Below are positions 17,573 to 29,125 of a stretch of DNA of 64,000 bases, piece by piece. Source of the DNA: Thioalkalivibrio sp. ALJ24. GTDB taxonomy: Bacteria > Pseudomonadota > Gammaproteobacteria > Ectothiorhodospirales > Ectothiorhodospiraceae. Where the stretch lies: NCBI RefSeq assembly GCF_000377785.1, contig NZ_KB898727.1:186001-250000 (forward strand), read 5' to 3'. Numbering within the stretch: position 1 is the first letter of the stretch; each line of letters begins with the position of its first letter. A model generated the notes under the pieces. It did not search any database and was not told where the DNA came from. It saw only the letters and a program-made list of their open reading frames with translations. The position numbers and the translations under genes were made by a program.

Positions 17573-17913
17573 GTGTCCGCTTCACCCCCGGCCTCCAGCA
17601 GGCGGCGGGCGCGCTTGGCGGAGACCTCCATTTCCTTGACCGCCTGCAGGTCGCCCTTCTCCTCGGCGATGGCCATGCCCCGCTCGCAGACTTCCAGCGC
17701 GCGTTGCGGGCGCTCCAGCGCGACCAGGGTCTTCGCCAGCAGTTTCCACGCGGCGGAGTAGCCCTCGTCCAGCTCCAGCGCGCGCTCGAGATGCTCCACC
17801 GCCGCCGCCTGCTGGCCATCGGTCACCAGGGCATTGCCCAGCGAGAAGCGCAGCATCGCGGAGTCCTCGCCTCCGTCCAGCATGTTCTGGAACCGTTCGA
17901 CCATCTGCGACAT
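17569..17913 (-). CDS. Small tetratricopeptide-repeat protein
   Basis: A 114-residue, leaderless and therefore probably cytoplasmic protein. It contains about two and a half TPR-like helical pairs: SAMLRFSLGNALVTDGQQAAAVEHLERALELDEG, SAAWKLLAKTLVALERPQRALEVCERGM, and a third partial unit. The last 25 residues are basic (KRARRLLEAGGEADT). It starts an operon that continues into the lipid A acyltransferase, with an ATGA overlap. Function is unknown beyond a likely protein-binding scaffold. Confidence 0.78.
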   Translation of the reverse strand: MSQMVERFQNMLDGGEDSAMLRFSLGNALVTDGQQAAAVEHLERALELDEGYSAAWKLLAKTLVALERPQRALEVCERGMAIAEEKGDLQAVKEMEVSAKRARRLLEAGGEADT

Positions 17914-17946
17914 GGACGACCTCCTGTCCTTGAATTCGCTCCTACC

Positions 17947-19401
17947 CTAGCGCTGCCAGAACGCCGGGGACAGAAGCACCAGCACGGTGAAGATTTCCAG
18001 CCGCCCCATCAGCATGGCGAGGATCAGCACCCACTTGCTGAAGTCGTTGATGGACTGGAAGTTCGGCCCCACCTCGCCCAGGCCGGGGCCGAGGTTGTTG
18101 AGGGTGGCCGCCACCGCGGAGAAGGCCGTGACCTGATCCAGGCCCGAGGCCATCACCGCCAGCATCATCACCACGAACACCACCAGGTAAGCGGCGAGGA
18201 ACCCCCACACCGCCTGCACCACGCGGTCCGGGGCCTCCTTGCCGTTGACCTTGACCGCGATGCGCGCATGCGGATGGATCAGGCGCTTCACCTCGCGCAT
18301 ACCCTGCTTCATCAGCAGCAGCACGCGCACCACCTTGATGCCGCCACCGGTGGACCCGGTACACCCGCCGACGAACGACAGAAAGATCAGCAGCACCGGC
18401 AGAAAGCCCGGCCAGAGGTAGAAGTCGTCGGTGGCGTAGCCGGTGGTGGTGCCGATCGACACCACGTGGAACGCGGCCCGGCGGAAGGCATCCGCGCCGT
18501 CCGTTGCGAACCCGGTTACCAGCATGTAGAGCACCACGACGGCCAGGGCCGCAGCCATCAGGATCAGGTAGGTGCGCAGCTCTTCGTCGCGCCGGTAGGG
18601 CACGGTCGACGCTCGATGCAGGGCGAGGAAATGCACCGCGAAGTTCATCCCGGCGATCAGCATGAAGACGATGGCCACGCCCTCGATGGCGGCCGAGTCG
18701 AAGTGGCCGAGGCTGGCGTCGTAGGTGGAGAACCCGCCGATCGCGACGGTGGTGAAGGAGTGCGCGATCGCGTCGAAGACCTCCATCCCGGCAACCCAGT
18801 AGGCCACCGCACAGGCCACCGTCAGGCCGAGGTAGATGTACCACAGGTTGCGCGCGGTCTCGGCGATGCGCGGGGTCAGCTTGTTGTCGCGGATCGGGCC
18901 CGGGGTCTCGGCCTTGAACAGCTGCATGCCGCCCACGCCCAGCAGCGGCAGGATGGCCACCGCCAGCACGATGATGCCCATGCCGCCCATCCACTGCAGC
19001 TGCTGGCGATACCACAGCAGGGCCTTGGGCATGTGGTCGAGCCCGGTCAGCACGGTGGCCCCGGTGGTGGTCAGGCCCGACATGGATTCGAACGCGGCGT
19101 CGGTGAAGCTGACGTCCAGATGCGGGTCGAGCACCAGCGGCGTGGCGCCCGCCAGCCCCAGCCCCAGCCAGAACAGCACCACCAGGATGAAACCGTCACG
19201 CGGCTGCAGCTCGCGATGCGCGCGGTACAGCACCCCCCACAGCAGCCCGCCTGTCAGCGCCAGCAGGACAAACGCCTGCATGAACACGAAGGCGGTGGAC
19301 TCGTCGTAGATATACCCCACCAGCGCGGGCGGCAGCATGCTCAGGCTGAACAGCGTGAGCAGCATCCCCAGCAGGCGCGCGGTGGAGGCAAGATGCAGCA
19401 T
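17947..19401 (-). CDS. trkH: Trk potassium uptake membrane subunit TrkH
   Basis: A 484-residue TrkH/KtrB/HKT potassium channel-transporter with four pore-loop repeats. Pore segments include FESMSGLTTTGATVL (first selectivity loop), HSFTTVAIGGFSTYD, VVSIGTTTGYATDDF, and SAVAATLNNLGPGLG at the fourth. FVGGCTGSTGGGIKVVR is the TrkH signature near residue 320. It takes up K+ with the TrkA NAD/ATP-binding subunit, whose gene lies 10 bp upstream. This system is central to turgor control, in line with the sucrose genes elsewhere in the window. Confidence 0.96.
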   Translation of the reverse strand: MLHLASTARLLGMLLTLFSLSMLPPALVGYIYDESTAFVFMQAFVLLALTGGLLWGVLYRAHRELQPRDGFILVVLFWLGLGLAGATPLVLDPHLDVSFTDAAFESMSGLTTTGATVLTGLDHMPKALLWYRQQLQWMGGMGIIVLAVAILPLLGVGGMQLFKAETPGPIRDNKLTPRIAETARNLWYIYLGLTVACAVAYWVAGMEVFDAIAHSFTTVAIGGFSTYDASLGHFDSAAIEGVAIVFMLIAGMNFAVHFLALHRASTVPYRRDEELRTYLILMAAALAVVVLYMLVTGFATDGADAFRRAAFHVVSIGTTTGYATDDFYLWPGFLPVLLIFLSFVGGCTGSTGGGIKVVRVLLLMKQGMREVKRLIHPHARIAVKVNGKEAPDRVVQAVWGFLAAYLVVFVVMMLAVMASGLDQVTAFSAVAATLNNLGPGLGEVGPNFQSINDFSKWVLILAMLMGRLEIFTVLVLLSPAFWQR

Positions 19402-19411
19402 GGCGGGCGAC

Positions 19412-20791
19412 TCAGAAGAACAGCGGGCTGGGCTGGAACAGGCGCTGGACCTGCTTCACCTTGCCGCGGTCGGTCAGGAACAGGATCACGTGGTCGCCGC
19501 TGTGCACCAGGGTATCGTGGTGCGGGATGATCACCTCGTCCCCGCGCACGATGGCGCCCACGCTTGCGCCCTCCGGCAGGTTGATCTCATCGATGCGACG
19601 GTCCACCACCTGCGAGGTGCGCGAGTCGCCGTTGACCACCGTCTCGATCGCCTCGGCCGCGCCGCGACGCAGGGTGTGCACGGTGGCGGTCCCGCCCTCG
19701 CGCACCCGTGCCAACAGGGCGCTCACCGTGGCCTGCTGCGGCGACAGCGCCACGTCGATGGTGCCGCTCTGCAGCAGGTCCACGTAGCCCGGCCGGTTGA
19801 TCAGCGACATTACCTTGCGCACGCCGTAGCGCTTGGCCAGCATCCCGGCAAAGATGTTGGCCTGGTCGTCGTTGGTCACCGCACAGAAGACGTCGCTGTG
19901 CTCCACGTTGATCGCCTCGAGGAAGCGGTCATCCGAGCTGTCCCCGTGCAATACCAGCACGTTGCCCGGCAGCTCCCGGGCCAGCTGGTCCGCGCGTTCC
20001 GCATCGCGTTCGATCATCTTGACCCGGTAGCGCTTGCTCAGGGCCTCCGCCAGCCGCCGGCCGATGTTGCCACCACCGGCGATCATGATGCGCTTGTACG
20101 GGCGCTCGAGCTTGCGCAGCTCGGAGGTCACCGCGCGGATATTCTTCTTCGCCGCGACGAAGAACACCTCGTCGTCGGCCTCGATCACCGTGTCGCCGTC
20201 GGGCTGGATGGACCGCTCGTGGCGGAAGATCGCCGCGACCCGGGTCTGGATGCCCGGCATGTCGCGCTGGAGGTTCTTCAGTTCGTGGCCCACCAGCGGG
20301 CCGCCGTAGTAGGCCCGCACCCCCACCAGCGACACCCGGCCGTCCGCGAACTCCAGCACCTGCAGCGACCCGGGGTGCTCGATCAGCCGCTGGATGTGGC
20401 TGGTGACGATGCCCTCCGGCGAGATCAGCATGTCCACCGGCATCGCATCCTGGGCGAACAGCTCCGGGGTCTCGTGGTAGTCACGCGCCCGCACCCGGGC
20501 GATCTTGGTCTCGATGTTGAACAGCGTGGAGCCGACCTGACAGGCCAGCATGTTGACCTCGTCGGAGTCGGTCACCGCCACCAGCATGGACGCATCGCGT
20601 GCGCCGGCGGCATCCAGCACCGACGGGTGGGCAGCGAAGCCGTGGACCGTCTTGATATCGAACTGGTCCTCCAGCGCGGCCAGGGTCTCGGCGCGATTGT
20701 CGACGACGGTGATGTCGATGCCATCGGCACTCAGGGCCTCGGCCAGGGAATGGCCGACCTGACCGGCCCCCAGGATAATGATCTGCTTCAT
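19412..20791 (-). CDS. trkA: Trk potassium transporter peripheral subunit TrkA
   Basis: A 459-residue cytoplasmic regulator made of two RCK (TrkA-N plus TrkA-C) units. Rossmann motifs are GAGQVGHSLAE at about 8-18 in the first half and GGGNIGRRLAE at about 240 in the second. The NAD-binding DNRAETLAALE and the HGDSSDDRFLE segment are present. It gates TrkH, encoded directly downstream. It lies 3 bp after the ntrX-like gene, so a common transcript running from ntrY through trkH is plausible. Confidence 0.96.
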   Translation of the reverse strand: MKQIIILGAGQVGHSLAEALSADGIDITVVDNRAETLAALEDQFDIKTVHGFAAHPSVLDAAGARDASMLVAVTDSDEVNMLACQVGSTLFNIETKIARVRARDYHETPELFAQDAMPVDMLISPEGIVTSHIQRLIEHPGSLQVLEFADGRVSLVGVRAYYGGPLVGHELKNLQRDMPGIQTRVAAIFRHERSIQPDGDTVIEADDEVFFVAAKKNIRAVTSELRKLERPYKRIMIAGGGNIGRRLAEALSKRYRVKMIERDAERADQLARELPGNVLVLHGDSSDDRFLEAINVEHSDVFCAVTNDDQANIFAGMLAKRYGVRKVMSLINRPGYVDLLQSGTIDVALSPQQATVSALLARVREGGTATVHTLRRGAAEAIETVVNGDSRTSQVVDRRIDEINLPEGASVGAIVRGDEVIIPHHDTLVHSGDHVILFLTDRGKVKQVQRLFQPSPLFF

Positions 20792-20794
20792 GCG

Positions 20795-22173
<1,379 letters not shown>

Positions 22174-22177
<4 letters not shown>

Positions 22178-24411
22178 CGCGGCTGTTCCTCCTCGGCAGC
22201 GGGCGCCCCGGACGGGCTGCCCTCGTCCACCGGGATGCGGATCACGAAGACCGCGCCGCCCGCCCCGGAGTCGTCATTATGGCACTCGATGATGCCGCCG
22301 TGTTCTTCCACGATCTTCTGCGCCACCGCGAGACCCAGTCCGGTGCCGCGCGGCTTGTCCGTCGTGTACGGTTCGAAGATGCGTTCCAGCAGATCCGGCC
22401 GGATGCCCGGACCGTTGTCGCGTACGCGCAGCTCGATCCAGGACCCGGAGCTGCTTTCGACGAACGCGGTGGCGACGTCCACCCGCAGTTCGTCCCCTCG
22501 CTCCTGCTCCTCCGCAGCCTCCATCGCATTGCGGATCAGGTTGTGCAGCAGCTGACGCAGGCGACCGGCATCGGCGCGGATCGCCGGCAACCCCTCGCCC
22601 AGATCCAGGCGCACGCGCGAGCTGCCATCCGCGCCCAGATACAGCTCGGAGACATCGCGCACCAGCTGGTTCACATCGGTGCGACCAAGTTCCAGCTTGG
22701 GCGCCTGGGCATAGTCGCGGAAGGCGTTGACCAGGGTCTTCATCGCCTCCACCTGCTGGATGATGGTGCCGCTGGCGCGCTCCAGCACTTCGCGATCGGC
22801 CCCTTCCAGCACCCGGCCCAGGCGTCTGGAAAGGCGTTCGGCGGACAGCTGGATGGGCGTCAGCGGGTTCTTGATTTCGTGCGCGAGGCGCCGCGCTACC
22901 TCGCCCCAGGCCGCATCGCGCTGGGCCTTGAGGAATTCCGTCATGTCGTCGAACACGATCGCGTGCAGGCCGCGGCCGGAACCCGGGGTCGGCAACCAGA
23001 CCGCGCGCGTCATCAGCACCTTGCGCCCGCTGCGGGTGAACACCACCACCTGGCGCGACCACTCCGCCTCGTGGCCGGCCAGCGGATCGCGGATCGCCTC
23101 GAAGAACTGATGCACCAGCGGGCACTCGCGGCCGACCTCGCTGATATCACGGGTGCGCGCGCCCTGCAGGTCGCATTCCAGGATCTGCCCGGCCGCGTCG
23201 TTGGCGGTGCGCAGGCGCAGGCTGCCGTCCAGTGCCAGCACGCCCGAGCGCAGGTGCTTGAGCACGCTCTCCAGATAGGCCCGCTCGGCGTCCAGCAGCC
23301 GGCGGTTGCGCTCGGCCTCGTTGCGCGCCTCGTTGAGGGTCCGGGTCATCGCGTTGAACGACTGCACCAGGAAGCCCAGCTCGTCGGCCCGGCGCACCTG
23401 CAGGCGGGTGCCATAGTCCCCGGCCGCCACCAGACGGGTACCCTGCACCAGGTCGGACACCGGCTGCACCAGGCGCCGCGCGACCACCAGACCGGCCCAC
23501 AGCGCGGCCATCAGGGAGATCGCCAGCGCCAGTGACATGGTGAAGATGAATCCCTGGGTGATCGGCCCGCGCAGGTAGGCGAATTCGCGATAGTCGGCAA
23601 AGGCATCCTGCACCCGCAGGGACAGCGCACTCATGCGTGGATCCACCGGGTACACCGCCTGCAGGATGCGGTTGTCGGTGCCCGGCCGCCGAGAAGCCGT
23701 GGTCGCCACCACACGGATCACCAGCTGGTCGTCGGGTTCGGGCTCCAGACGCGAATACGGCTGCCCGGGGCGCACCCGCATCAGGATGTCGGAACTCGGC
23801 GGTGACGGCAGCTGGCGGATGGGGCTGTCGGTACTGGAGGCGATGATGCGGTTGTTGGCCCCGACCAGGGTCAGCTCCTGCGCGCCCAGGTCCCGGCGGT
23901 AGTCGTTCAGGGTCAGCCCCATCAGCCCCTCGGAGACCCCTTCCAGGTTCTCCATGATCTCCTGGGTCTCCTCGGCCAGCTGCCGCACGCGCAGATCCAG
24001 CGAGGAGCGCGAGAGCTCCAGGGCATCCTCCAGCGCCGAGTCCACCCGCACGTCGAACCAGGAGTCCACCCCCTCGCTCAGGAATTCGTAGGAAAAGTAG
24101 TACACCACCGAGACCGGCAGCACCGCGACCAGCATGAAACCACTCACCAGCCGCAGCGTCAGGCGGCTGCCCGGCACCCCCTGGCGGTACTGCCAGAACA
24201 TGCGAACGACCTGGTAGATGATCAGGCCGGCCAGCACGATGAGTACCACCGCGTGGAACACCAGCAGCCAGATGAACAGCCGCTCGAAACGCGCCTGGTG
24301 CTGGGCCGCGTCGCCCATCACCAGCAGCGAGGCGAGCAGGAGGATGAACAGCAGGCTCATCCCCAGCAACCCCCAGGGCAGCCCCTTCAGTCGAGCGACC
24401 ATCCGTACCAC
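22174..24411 (-). CDS. NtrY-like membrane sensor histidine kinase
   Basis: A 745-residue sensor kinase. Three hydrophobic segments lie at about 14-32, 45-68 and 87-107, then an extracytoplasmic region to about 290, a fourth membrane segment, a HAMP domain (VARRLVQPVSDL onward), a PAS domain (about 380-490), a HisKA domain with the phospho-histidine in RRLAHEIKNPLTP, and an HATPase with RDNGPGI and GTGLGLAVAQKIVEEHGG. This is the NtrY layout. In alphaproteobacteria and Neisseria, NtrY has been tied to nitrogen, redox or envelope signals. It is translationally coupled to the NtrX-like regulator. Its start overlaps the DUF4390 gene by 25 bp; an internal ATG at 24402 is an alternative. Confidence 0.93.
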
Positions 24412-24932
24412 TCCTGTCGGGCGGTGAGCTCGCCGCGCAGCCCGGCATCCAGCTGCAGCGGCAATGGCAGGGCGGTGTAATCCAGCGAAAGCCGCGCATT
24501 CAGCCGGAACCCCTCCGGCGCCTCGCGCAGCTCCTCGGGCAGACCCTCCAGGTGGACCCGGCCCAGCCGCCGCGCGCTCTGCTCCAGGGCATCGCCGAGG
24601 GTAGGCCGCAGCTCCCGCCGTTCACCGTCGCGCGAGGTCACCAGATAATGTCGGTTGAGCGGGAAATAGCTCAGCTGCACGCGCTGCTCGGCACGGGCCA
24701 GCGGGCGCCCCGGGAGCCACCGATCCGGCTCCGCCTGCGCCTCCAGACGAAACCCGAGGGTCACACCGTTCTCCAGCGCATCCACCAGCACCTCGGGCAG
24801 GGCCATGTCCAGATCCAGCCGCGCCAGCAACGTGGTGTCGTCCATCCACAGATGACCGGCGTCGCGGATCTCCAGCGCCGGGGCAACCCCGGGCACCAGC
24901 CACAGCGCCAGCAACCAGGCCATCCGCCGCAT
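24387..24932 (-). CDS. DUF4390 periplasmic protein
   Basis: A 181-residue exported protein with signal peptide MRRMAWLLALWLVPGVAPALE. The rest looks beta-rich, with EIRDAGHLWMDDTTLLARLDLDMALPEVLVDALENGVTLGF and a WYGWSLD end. This fits DUF4390 proteins, which are regularly encoded between rsmB and ntrY in Gammaproteobacteria. Function is unknown. Position before the kinase makes a periplasmic partner of NtrY conceivable, but nothing in the sequence proves it. The start overlaps the rsmB stop by one base. Confidence 0.82.
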   Translation of the reverse strand: MRRMAWLLALWLVPGVAPALEIRDAGHLWMDDTTLLARLDLDMALPEVLVDALENGVTLGFRLEAQAEPDRWLPGRPLARAEQRVQLSYFPLNRHYLVTSRDGERRELRPTLGDALEQSARRLGRVHLEGLPEELREAPEGFRLNARLSLDYTALPLPLQLDAGLRGELTARQEWYGWSLD

Positions 24933-26263
24933 CAGCCGTCCACCTTCTCCAGCAGGGCGTAATAGAAGCCGTCTCCGCCGGCCAGACCCGGCGGGATCGC
25001 TATCCCGGTGGAGCGGGACGCCGCCCCGGGGATCATGACCGGCCCGTCCGGTCCCGCGTCCACGGCGCGCGCGTCGCCGGTCGCGTCGACGAACGGTGTG
25101 ACGACCTCGTGATTTTCCGCATCCAGCAGGGAGCAGGTGGCATACAGCAGGCGCCCGCCCGGACGCAGCAGCCCCCAGGCCGCGCGCAGCAGACGGGCCT
25201 GTTCGGCGGCCAGTCGCGGGATGTCATCGGCCCGGCGCAGGGTCTTGATGTCCGGGTGCCGGCGGATCACGCCGGTGGCCGAACAGGGCACGTCCAGCAG
25301 GATCGCATCGAACGGCCGCCCGTCCCACCAGGCGTCGGTATCGCCCAGGTCTGCCGCGGTCAGCGTGGCGTCCAGCTGCAGCCGGTCCAGGTTCTCGCGC
25401 ACCTGTTCCAGGCGCGTGGCGTCGTTGTCCAGGGCCACCAGGTCCAGCTCGCCGCCGGCGCCCTCCAGCAGATGCCCGGTCTTGCCGCCCGGAGCGGAGC
25501 AGGCGTCCAGCACCCGCTCGCCCGGGCGCGGCGCCAGCAAATGCGCGGCCCATTGCGCGGAGACATCCTGAACCGAGAGCCGCCCGTCGGCGAAGCCCGG
25601 CAGCGCGGTCACGTCGGTGGCCGCCGCGAGCGTCAGCGCACCCTCGGGGGCGTCATGCAGGCTCGCCTCGAAGCCCGCCTCGCGCAGCGCCGCCAGCGCA
25701 TCGTCCGGGCTCCAGCGACGGGTATTGACCCGCAGGGTCAGCGGGGCCTCGCGCAGCAGCTCGCCCAGCACGGCCTCCGCGCGCTCGGGCCACGCGGCCT
25801 CGATCGCCTCGATCAGCCACGCCGGGCAGGCATGCCGCAACACCGGGTCCTCGGCGATGCGGACCTCCAGTGCGTCGGTCTCGCGCAGCGCCCGACGCAG
25901 GATCGCGTTGATCAGCCCCACGGCCCCGGGCCGATGGATGCGACGCGCGGTCTCGGCGGTCTCGCGCACCGCCGCGTGATCGCGGGTGGAGAAATGCAGG
26001 ATCTCCGCCAGCCCCTGGGCCAGCAGCACGCCGATAACGCCGTCCTTGCGCCGCAGCGGCCGGTCCAGGCTTTCGCGCACCAGCACCTCCAGCTGCGGAT
26101 ACCAGCGCAGGGTGGTGTACACCAGGGCCCGGGTCCAGGCCGCCTCCCGCACCGGGAGATCCGCCACCGCGGGTTCCAGCACGCTGTTGAGCGAAGCCCC
26201 GTGCAGGACCACCTGTTCGGTGGCCTCCACGGCGCACTGACGAGGAGCGGGCTGACGCGCCAT
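24932..26263 (-). CDS. rsmB: 16S rRNA m5C967 methyltransferase RsmB
   Basis: A 443-residue enzyme that methylates C967 of 16S rRNA. The N-terminal NusB-like domain (about 1-140; ARTALVYTTLRWYPQLEVLV-like region) precedes a Rossmann methyltransferase. SAM motif I is VLDACSAPGGKTGHLLE, and the catalytic cysteine motif is DVPCSATGVIRRHPDI; a second cysteine is in YATCSLLDAEN. The order def-fmt-rsmB is standard. It starts exactly at the fmt stop, with one shared base, indicating coupling. Confidence 0.95.
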   Translation of the reverse strand: MARQPAPRQCAVEATEQVVLHGASLNSVLEPAVADLPVREAAWTRALVYTTLRWYPQLEVLVRESLDRPLRRKDGVIGVLLAQGLAEILHFSTRDHAAVRETAETARRIHRPGAVGLINAILRRALRETDALEVRIAEDPVLRHACPAWLIEAIEAAWPERAEAVLGELLREAPLTLRVNTRRWSPDDALAALREAGFEASLHDAPEGALTLAAATDVTALPGFADGRLSVQDVSAQWAAHLLAPRPGERVLDACSAPGGKTGHLLEGAGGELDLVALDNDATRLEQVRENLDRLQLDATLTAADLGDTDAWWDGRPFDAILLDVPCSATGVIRRHPDIKTLRRADDIPRLAAEQARLLRAAWGLLRPGGRLLYATCSLLDAENHEVVTPFVDATGDARAVDAGPDGPVMIPGAASRSTGIAIPPGLAGGDGFYYALLEKVDG

Positions 26264-27243
26264 CAGGTCTCCCCTCCCAGACGCAGGCCGACGAGATCGC
26301 CGGTATTGGCCCAGTCGGCGGCACTCACCGGTCGCCGCCCGGGCAACTGCACGCGTTCCAGGCGCAGCAGACCATCGCCGGTGGCCACGTCCACGCCGTC
26401 ACTCCCCGCGGCCACGATGGTGCCCGGAACCGCTTCACTCGCGGGTGCCGCGGCACTGTCCAGCGGCCGAGCGGCATGAATGCGAAGGACCTCGCCGTCC
26501 GGCAGCCGGGTCCAGGCGACCGGCCACGGATCAAAGGCCCGCACCCGGCGATCCAGTTCCACCGTTGGGGCCTGCCAGTCCAGTCGTGCTTCGTCCTTTT
26601 CCAGTTTGGCGGCGTAGGTCGCCCGCGCCTCGTCCTGCGGCTGCGGCACCGACTCGCCGCTCATGATCGCCGGGAGGTGTTCCACCAGCAACTCCGCACC
26701 CATGCGGGCCAGCGCATCGTGGACCTCGCCGGTGGTCACCCGCGGCCCCAGCGGCAGACGCCGGCAGGCGTGCACCGGCCCGGTATCCAGCCCCGGGGCC
26801 ATCTGCATCAGGCACACGCCGGTCTCGTCGTCGCCGGCGAGGATCGCACGATGGATGGGCGCCGCCCCGCGCCAGCGCGGCAGCAGCGACGCGTGGATAT
26901 TCAGTCCGCCTTGATGCGGGATCTCCAGCACGGCACGCGGCAGGATCAGCCCGTAGGCCGCGACCACCAGCAGGTCCGGCTGCCACTCGGCCAGTCGCGC
27001 CCGTGTCTGCGGATCGCGCAGCGACTCGGGCTGCTCGACCGGGATCCCGGCGTCCGTCGAGGCCTGCTTCACCGGTCCCGGGCGCAGTTTGCGGCCCCGG
27101 CCCGCGGGACGGTCCGGCTGGGTGTAGACCGCCACCGGGGGATAGCCGGCGTCAATCAGGGCCCGGAGTGCGGGAACCGCGAAGTCGGGGGTTCCCGCGT
27201 AGACGATGCGCGGCGCCGTGGCGTCCCTGTCGGCGGCCGCCAT
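26263..27243 (-). CDS. fmt: Methionyl-tRNA formyltransferase
   Basis: A 326-residue enzyme that formylates initiator Met-tRNA using 10-formyl-tetrahydrofolate. It begins [20 protein letters not shown] after a short lead. The catalytic region is [22 protein letters not shown], with the essential Asp in [10 protein letters not shown]. The C-terminal OB-like tRNA-binding domain starts near 205. The ATG at 27243 shares one base with the def stop (TGATG), so it is chosen over longer frames. It pairs functionally with the deformylase encoded directly upstream. Confidence 0.96.
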   Translation of the reverse strand: MAAADRDATAPRIVYAGTPDFAVPALRALIDAGYPPVAVYTQPDRPAGRGRKLRPGPVKQASTDAGIPVEQPESLRDPQTRARLAEWQPDLLVVAAYGLILPRAVLEIPHQGGLNIHASLLPRWRGAAPIHRAILAGDDETGVCLMQMAPGLDTGPVHACRRLPLGPRVTTGEVHDALARMGAELLVEHLPAIMSGESVPQPQDEARATYAAKLEKDEARLDWQAPTVELDRRVRAFDPWPVAWTRLPDGEVLRIHAARPLDSAAAPASEAVPGTIVAAGSDGVDVATGDGLLRLERVQLPGRRPVSAADWANTGDLVGLRLGGET

Positions 27244-27776
27244 CAGACCGCGGGCACCGCGGCCTTGCCGGACCCGCCGTTGCGCGCCCCCTGCTTCTCC
27301 AGCTTCTTGCGGATGCGACCGCGCTTGAGACTCGACAGGTAGTCCACGAACAGCTTGCCGTCGAGATGATCGATCTCGTGCTGGATACACACCGCCAGCA
27401 GACCGTCGGCCTCGGCCTCGAACGGCTGGCCGTCACGACCCAGTGCACGGAAGCGGATCCAGTCCGCACGGCGCACCTTCTCGTAGTACCCCGGCACCGA
27501 CAGGCAGCCCTCATCCATTTCTTCCTCGCCCCGGGTCTCGAGGATCTCAGGATTGATCAGCGCCCAGGGCTGACTCTGATCCTCGGAGACGTCGGCCACC
27601 AGGACCCGCTTGTGAACATTGACCTGAACCGCCGCAAGACCGATGCCCGGAGCCGCGTACATGGTCTCGAACATGTCGTCGACCAGTGTGCGGATGGAAT
27701 CGTCCACCTCGGCCACCGGTTCGGCCTTTTGCCGCAGCCGCGGGTCAGGAAAGTGGAGAATTTCTCGCTTCGCCAT
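27243..27776 (-). CDS. def: Peptide deformylase
   Basis: A 177-residue metalloenzyme that removes the N-formyl group from new proteins. All three motifs are visible: GIGLAAVQV at 44-52, EGCLSVPG with metal ligand Cys91, and QHEIDHLDG with His133 and His137. The ATG at 27776 (MAKREILHF) is preferred over one four codons upstream by homology. The C terminus carries a basic tail ([15 protein letters not shown]). It is the first gene of the def-fmt-rsmB unit and is divergent from the LysM gene. Confidence 0.96.
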   Translation of the reverse strand: MAKREILHFPDPRLRQKAEPVAEVDDSIRTLVDDMFETMYAAPGIGLAAVQVNVHKRVLVADVSEDQSQPWALINPEILETRGEEEMDEGCLSVPGYYEKVRRADWIRFRALGRDGQPFEAEADGLLAVCIQHEIDHLDGKLFVDYLSSLKRGRIRKKLEKQGARNGGSGKAAVPAV

Positions 27777-27914
27777 GAAAAACCTCAATCTTTGTGCTGT
27801 ACAGCCCTGCCAATTCTGCTAACGTTGGACCGCACCAGCCGCCGACATGTCGACGATCATGGGCCGGGCCACAGGATGGCCCCGGGGAGTGCGGACCTGA
27901 CAGGGGAAACTTAG

Positions 27915-29081
27915 ATGTTGAAAACCAGAGCGACCACGACCTCATTCGTTCTGCCGGGTGTGCTGTTCAGTGTAACGCTGTTGCTGGGGGGCTGCGCAGC
28001 CACCGGCGACAAGGACACCGCCGAAGATCCGGAAGAACAGGAAGCCCGGACCACCGAAGCCGCGGACACTTCGGCCGACGACCGCGACACCTCCTCGGAA
28101 GAGACCACGGAACACACCCCGGAGATCCGTGACTCCGCCCCCGAACGCTACGTCGTCCAGAAAGGGGACACCCTCTGGGACATCTCCGCGATGTATCTGG
28201 AAGAACCCTGGTACTGGCCGGAGATCTGGGCCGTGAACCCGGACATCGAAAATCCGCACCTGATCTATCCGGGCGACGTGCTGAGCATCTATTACGTGGA
28301 CGGCGAACCGCGCATCACGGTCGATGCCGGCCCGCGCGTGCGCCCGACCAAGCGGCTGTCGCCCGAGGTCCGGATCGAGGAACTGGAAGACGACACCCCG
28401 CCGATCTCCACCCTGCAGTCGTTCATGTTCCAGCCGCGGGTGCTGGACGAGGAAACCCTCGACAAGGCCCCGTACATCCTGGCCGCCGATGACGACCGCG
28501 TGATCTTCGGCCCCGGCGACCGCGTGTATGCCCGCAACGCCGAGGACACCGAGGAATACGAGATCTACCATATCGTCCGTCGCGACGAGATGCTGATCGA
28601 CCCGGACACCGGCGAGGAACTGGGCGTGGCCACCATCCCGGTGGGCGAGGCCGAGATCGTCGAACCCGGGCACGTCGCCCGGGTGAACATTCGCCGGGGC
28701 GAACGTGAGGCCGTACGCGGCGACCGGCTGGTCCCGTTCACCGACGAGCAGGACATGCTGTTCGATATCGGCCGCCCGCCGGAAGACATCGACGGCAAGG
28801 TGATCAAGCTGTTCGACGCGATCACGCAGATCGGCCGCCACCAGGCCGCAGTGATCAACCGCGGCGAGCGCGACGGGGTCGAGAACGGTCACGTGTTCGC
28901 TGCGTTTACTCACGGACGCACCGTCCGCGACCCGGTGGCCGGCACCAACGAGGAGGTTGATCTGCCCGAGGAGCGGGCCGGAGAGGTCATGGTGTTCAAG
29001 ACCTTCGAGAAGGTCTCCTACGTGCTGATGACCGAATCCGAGCGCACCCTGCGCGAGGGCTACACGGTTCGTCACCCGTAG
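27915..29081 (+). CDS. LysM-domain lipoprotein
   Basis: A 388-residue protein with a lipobox LLGG-C at residues 23-27, then an acidic, Thr/Glu-rich linker to about 75. A LysM peptidoglycan-binding domain follows at about 78-125 (YVVQKGDTLWDISAMYLEEPWYWPEIWAVNP...IYPGDVLSIYY). The 260-residue C-terminal region is beta-rich and shared with the gammaproteobacterial family found between def and dprA. It is probably anchored to the outer membrane and binds murein. Its precise job is not known. It is divergent from def (138 bp) and 44 bp upstream of dprA. Confidence 0.9.
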   Translation: MLKTRATTTSFVLPGVLFSVTLLLGGCAATGDKDTAEDPEEQEARTTEAADTSADDRDTSSEETTEHTPEIRDSAPERYVVQKGDTLWDISAMYLEEPWYWPEIWAVNPDIENPHLIYPGDVLSIYYVDGEPRITVDAGPRVRPTKRLSPEVRIEELEDDTPPISTLQSFMFQPRVLDEETLDKAPYILAADDDRVIFGPGDRVYARNAEDTEEYEIYHIVRRDEMLIDPDTGEELGVATIPVGEAEIVEPGHVARVNIRRGEREAVRGDRLVPFTDEQDMLFDIGRPPEDIDGKVIKLFDAITQIGRHQAAVINRGERDGVENGHVFAAFTHGRTVRDPVAGTNEEVDLPEERAGEVMVFKTFEKVSYVLMTESERTLREGYTVRHP

Positions 29082-29125
29082 TCCGGCGGGCCCGGCGGCG
29101 TGCGCCCGGGCCACCCCCTGCCGCG

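Noticed and set aside
24387-24411. Possible frameshift between DUF4390 gene and ntrY because they overlap by 25 bp
   Set aside because: Both proteins look complete, and an alternative NtrY start at 24402 shortens the overlap; ordinary overlapping genes explain it.
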